DNA from: an uncultured Cocleimonas sp.
GTDB lineage: Bacteria; Pseudomonadota; Gammaproteobacteria; Thiotrichales; Thiotrichaceae
Direction of reading: 5' to 3'
DNA length: 8,208 nucleotides
NCBI GenBank assembly: GCA_937974135.1
Contig: CALJIH010000299.1
Location: 1 to 8,208, forward strand
Part shown: piece after piece, positions 5,881-8,208 of the stretch
Numbering within the stretch: position 1 is the first letter of the stretch
Layout of the letters: each line of letters begins with the position of its first letter
Translations under genes and position numbers: made by a program
Notes under the pieces: generated by a model
What the model was told of the DNA's origin: nothing
What the model saw: the letters and a program-made list of their open reading frames with translations, nothing else
Database searches by the model: none

Positions 5881-5979
5881 TATAATATCTTCAAATTTTT
5901 TAAATTTTCTCTTTAAAATTTTGAACATTTTTCAACCTTACTGACACATACAATAATACCTAAATAAAGTTCTTATAAT
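5881..5979 (+). promoter_or_regulatory. Spacer ahead of phoP: AT-rich hairpin and candidate -10 boxes
   Basis: The 166-base gap before the PhoP-like gene holds TATAAT at 5881-5886 and again at 5974-5979; neither has a clear -35 box. Between them, TTCAAA (5890-5895) pairs with TTTGAA (5920-5925), and TTTTAAA (5898-5904) with TTTAAAA (5912-5918). Together they make an imperfect stem of about 13 A/T-rich pairs with a 7-base loop, followed by CATTTTTC. It could be a weak terminator or attenuator after the PepSY-like gene, with phoP having its own start at the second box. The evidence does not settle whether the three genes are one transcript. Confidence 0.35.
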
Positions 5980-5999
5980 TATCTGACGGGGGCCAAGCT

Positions 6000-6680
6000 A
6001 TGAGAGTACTGATTGTTGAAGACGATACTGACATTCGTGAGCAATTAATCGATACAATGAAAAGCGAAGGTTACGTTGTAGATTCAGCTTCTGAAGGTTC
6101 ACAAGGTTTATATTTCGCTCTTGAATATCCCATTGATATTGCCATCGTAGATTTAGGTTTACCTGAAGTCAGTGGTTTAGAAATCATCCGAAAACTTCGT
6201 GATGCAGGCAAAGATTATCCAGTCATTATTTTAACAGCGAGAACGCGCTGGCAAAATAGAGTTGAGGGTTTGGAAGCAGGTGCTGACGATTATGTCGATA
6301 AACCATTTCATCATGAAGAATTATTGGCGCGAATGCGTGCCTTACTTCGCCGCACTGGACGTTGGTCTCAAGCTGAATTCGCTTGCGGTCCGATTCGTTT
6401 AAATACATCAGAGCAACGTGTGCTGGTTGACGATGGTGAAATTTCACTCACGGCTTATGAATACAAAGTCATTGAACATTTGATGATGCACGCAGGTGAA
6501 GTTATTTCAAAAACAGACCTTACTGAAAGCATGTATGACGATGAATCAGATAGGGACTCGAACGTTATAGAAGTTTTTATCAGACGCTTAAGAATGAAGC
6601 TCGACCCAGATGGCACTATCAATCCAATCGAGACATTACGTGGTCGCGGCTATCGCTTCACTTTAACTCGGAATACCTAA
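6000..6680 (+). CDS. phoP: PhoP-like OmpR-family response regulator
   Basis: A cytoplasmic DNA-binding regulator of 226 residues, the normal length. The receiver domain (1-118) has the acidic pair Glu7/Asp8, phosphoacceptor Asp51 in IVDLGLP, Thr79, Tyr98 and Lys101. The winged-helix domain (about 125-222) has LTAYEYKVIEHLM, a recognition helix around SNVIEVFIRRLRMKL, and the wing RGRGYRF. The stretch TARTRWQNRVEGLEAGADDYV, and DDESDRDSNVIEV in the effector domain, follow PhoP of Pseudomonas and enterics (TARxxWQDKVE, LTAxEY) more than other OmpR relatives. It is followed 35 bases later by a PhoQ-like kinase, its presumed partner. GGGGG (5988-5992), seven bases before the ATG, is a strong ribosome site. 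Tandem stops TAA TAG end the gene. The target genes and the inducing signal cannot be read from the sequence. Confidence 0.88.
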   Translation: MRVLIVEDDTDIREQLIDTMKSEGYVVDSASEGSQGLYFALEYPIDIAIVDLGLPEVSGLEIIRKLRDAGKDYPVIILTARTRWQNRVEGLEAGADDYVDKPFHHEELLARMRALLRRTGRWSQAEFACGPIRLNTSEQRVLVDDGEISLTAYEYKVIEHLMMHAGEVISKTDLTESMYDDESDRDSNVIEVFIRRLRMKLDPDGTINPIETLRGRGYRFTLTRNT

Positions 6681-6693
6681 TAGCAATACCTAA
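6672..6693 (+). repeat. Direct repeat AATACCTAA around the phoP/phoQ junction
   Basis: AATACCTAA occurs at 6672-6680 (the last codons and stop of phoP) and again at 6685-6693, a 13-base period. A third copy lies at 5955-5963, ten bases before the TATAAT ahead of phoP. It does not match the known PhoP box (two TGTTTA-like half-sites with an 11-base period), and part of it is coding, so its meaning is uncertain. Confidence 0.3.
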
Positions 6694-6715
6694 AAAAAAC
6701 GCTTAAAATACAAGC

Positions 6716-8128
6716 ATGAGTTCTTTAAGAAGTCGGCAGTTTTTAAGTGCCTTAGCGATCATTTTCCTTGGTATTTTACTCCTAGGAAGCGTTCTTTATT
6801 ATATTACCCAACATAAAGTACTGAAGGATGAAGAATCATCATTAAGCACTGCTGGGCTTGAATTGATGGGCTTTCTTGATTTCAAAGAAGGTAAGTTTGC
6901 TATTGATACCAATTCAAAAAATGATTTTCTGGCATTTCTAATTAAAAACAACTTTAGCAAGTTATCTTCAGAAAAATTTGCTTATATTCAACATAATGAC
7001 AGCGGTAATATTGTTTGGCATAGCCAATACCCTTTTAATGATATCAGTGCTGGTCGTTTTGCTAATGATAAACGCAAAGTATTCACCACATTTTTACTCA
7101 CAATGCCTGCGGATGTCGATGGTGTCGATATACTCAACCCTGAAGACACTCAAGGAAGAAATGTTTCTAAACTCGATGGTGCTGAAAACTATATTGTTTA
7201 TGCTCGTGGTTTTAGTTATAAACCCAATGGCACTTATCAACTAATCCTCGCCAAATCTGCGCAAACCCTACAAAAAGGTCATGATGAAATAATCAGAAAT
7301 ATCTTTTTACTATTTTTAATTACGACAGTATTGGTTTTGATATCACAGCTTGTGAGTAGTTATTTTGTGATCACCCCAATACGCCAATTCGAAAGAGAAA
7401 TTAATAAAATTGAATCAGGCGATCAGCAATTAATCACCAAAGAATACCCTACTGAACTATCTCAAGTTAAGAGTGCAGTAAATGCATTGATAAACGCTGA
7501 AAAAGGTCAAAAGCAACGCTATAGAGATGCCTTAGATGATCTTGCTCACAGTTTAAAAACACCACTTTCTGTTTTGCAAAGCTCTGCCGAGAAAAGTCAT
7601 AATGACACGATAAAAACGCAAGTAGAGCGTATGGACGATATTATTGCTTATCAATTACGTCGTGCAGTGGTAAACGAGCATGGTGGAACCATCATTAAAC
7701 AACAAGCGGTTAGACCTGTTCTGTATCGATTAAAAGAATCTCTAATAAAAGTTTACCGTGACAAACCGTTTGAAATAGTTATCAACGTTGATGACTTTGC
7801 TAAATGCCGAATGGAAGAAGATGACATGATGGAAGTCTTCGGTAATCTTACCAATAACGCCTGTCGCTTCTGTGAAAATATCGTCGAAATAACAGCAACG
7901 CAAGATGGTGATGTGTTAATCATCGATATTGATGATGATGGTCTCGGCTTCCCCGATAAAAATCCTGCTGAATTATTGCAACGTGGCATTCGTGCTGATA
8001 GTCAATCGGAAGGTCAAGGTATTGGATTAGCCGTAAGCACTGAAATTGTCGAAGCTATTGGTGGCAAAATTGAATTACTAATTTCACCACATGTTGGCGC
8101 TAGAGTAAGATTACATTTACCTATGTGA
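6716..8128 (+). CDS. phoQ: PhoQ-like membrane sensor histidine kinase
   Basis: A 470-residue inner-membrane kinase that should phosphorylate the regulator encoded just before it. TM1 is at about 9-31 and TM2 at about 194-218, enclosing a periplasmic sensor of about 160 residues. HAMP linker follows (about 217-268). The dimerisation domain has LDDLAHSLKTPLSVLQS with phospho-acceptor His278; E. coli PhoQ has LTDLTHSLKTPLAVLQS. The ATPase domain shows the N box FGNLTNNACRFC (Asn377, Asn381), the G1 box DDDGLGFP (Asp407) and the G2 box GQGIGLAV. These blocks, and KVYRDKPFEI, follow PhoQ closely. The sensor has acidic residues at 133, 135, 138, 143 and 144, but not the continuous acidic patch of enteric PhoQ. 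The ATG at 6716 has no clear ribosome site (AATACAAGC upstream). The gene probably depends on translation of phoP, 35 bases away. The call is firm for the kinase and strong for the PhoQ subfamily; the ligand is unknown. Confidence 0.88.
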   Translation: MSSLRSRQFLSALAIIFLGILLLGSVLYYITQHKVLKDEESSLSTAGLELMGFLDFKEGKFAIDTNSKNDFLAFLIKNNFSKLSSEKFAYIQHNDSGNIVWHSQYPFNDISAGRFANDKRKVFTTFLLTMPADVDGVDILNPEDTQGRNVSKLDGAENYIVYARGFSYKPNGTYQLILAKSAQTLQKGHDEIIRNIFLLFLITTVLVLISQLVSSYFVITPIRQFEREINKIESGDQQLITKEYPTELSQVKSAVNALINAEKGQKQRYRDALDDLAHSLKTPLSVLQSSAEKSHNDTIKTQVERMDDIIAYQLRRAVVNEHGGTIIKQQAVRPVLYRLKESLIKVYRDKPFEIVINVDDFAKCRMEEDDMMEVFGNLTNNACRFCENIVEITATQDGDVLIIDIDDDGLGFPDKNPAELLQRGIRADSQSEGQGIGLAVSTEIVEAIGGKIELLISPHVGARVRLHLPM

Positions 8129-8172
8129 TTGCATCGCAATTCTGAATAAAATCATCAAGAGTATAATATGAA

Positions 8173-8208
8173 TGGCGTCCCCACGGGGACTCGAACCCCG
8201 GTTCCCGC
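8173..8208 (-). tRNA. tRNA-Glu, 3' portion (truncated by the window edge)
   Basis: The minus strand reads GCGGGAAC, then T-arm CGGGG-TTCGAGT-CCCCG, 3' acceptor strand TGGGGAC, discriminator G and encoded CCA (CCA at 8175-8173). The five T-stem pairs are perfect and the loop is a standard TTCRANY. The acceptor end GGGGACGCCA and discriminator G73 match bacterial tRNA-Glu (E. coli AGGGGACGCCA), and GCGG-GAAC fits its anticodon stem and variable loop. The anticodon is outside the window, so the identity comes from the acceptor and T-arm. The gene converges with phoQ across 44 bases that show no clear terminator. Confidence 0.88.

Noticed and set aside
8128..8140. ATTGC-ATC-GCAAT hairpin as terminator for phoQ or tRNA-Glu
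   Set aside because: A 5-bp stem with a 3-base loop and no T-run on either side. Too weak to call.
8162..8167. TATAAT on the plus strand next to the tRNA
   Set aside because: It would drive transcription antisense to the tRNA with no gene behind it in the window and no -35 box; chance in AT-rich DNA is likelier.

Overview
The window looks like chromosomal DNA from an AT-rich gammaproteobacterium. It carries the start of rarA, a Bpt-type leucyl-tRNA--protein transferase, a YijF-like DUF1287 protein, and a response regulator and sensor kinase that closely resemble PhoP and PhoQ. A tRNA-Glu with an encoded CCA end lies at the right edge. There is no phage, plasmid, transposase or CRISPR signature. 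The genus cannot be fixed from the sequence; a Thiotrichales-like marine or sulfur-associated lineage is only a guess.

Left part (1-2581): the 5' end of rarA runs off the left edge on the minus strand. A divergent intergenic region follows, with a REP-like motif, candidate promoter elements and three perfect small hairpins. It leads into a large outer-membrane-type lipoprotein gene (340-2526). That protein has an Ig-like module and a domain with clan GH-A glycosidase hallmarks. A second, inverted copy of the REP-like motif, with a C10 tract, follows its stop codon.

Middle part (2582-4686): a minus-strand pair. bpt comes first and overlaps by 17 nt a 349-residue membrane protein of unknown function that starts with TTG. 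Upstream of bpt is an AT-rich divergent spacer of 340 bases. It contains a perfect 12-bp inverted repeat that overlaps a likely promoter for the next gene.

Right part (4687-8208), plus strand: an exported DUF1287 protein, a small exported PepSY-like protein, then a PhoP-like regulator and a PhoQ-like kinase. The last three form a plausible envelope-sensing cassette: a periplasmic accessory protein, a response regulator and a membrane sensor. The tRNA-Glu, on the minus strand, converges on the kinase gene.

Most genes are conserved housekeeping or envelope functions. The points that most merit a second look are the uncharacterised glycosidase-like lipoprotein with its structured leader, the unknown membrane protein coupled to bpt, and the PepSY-like/PhoPQ cassette.
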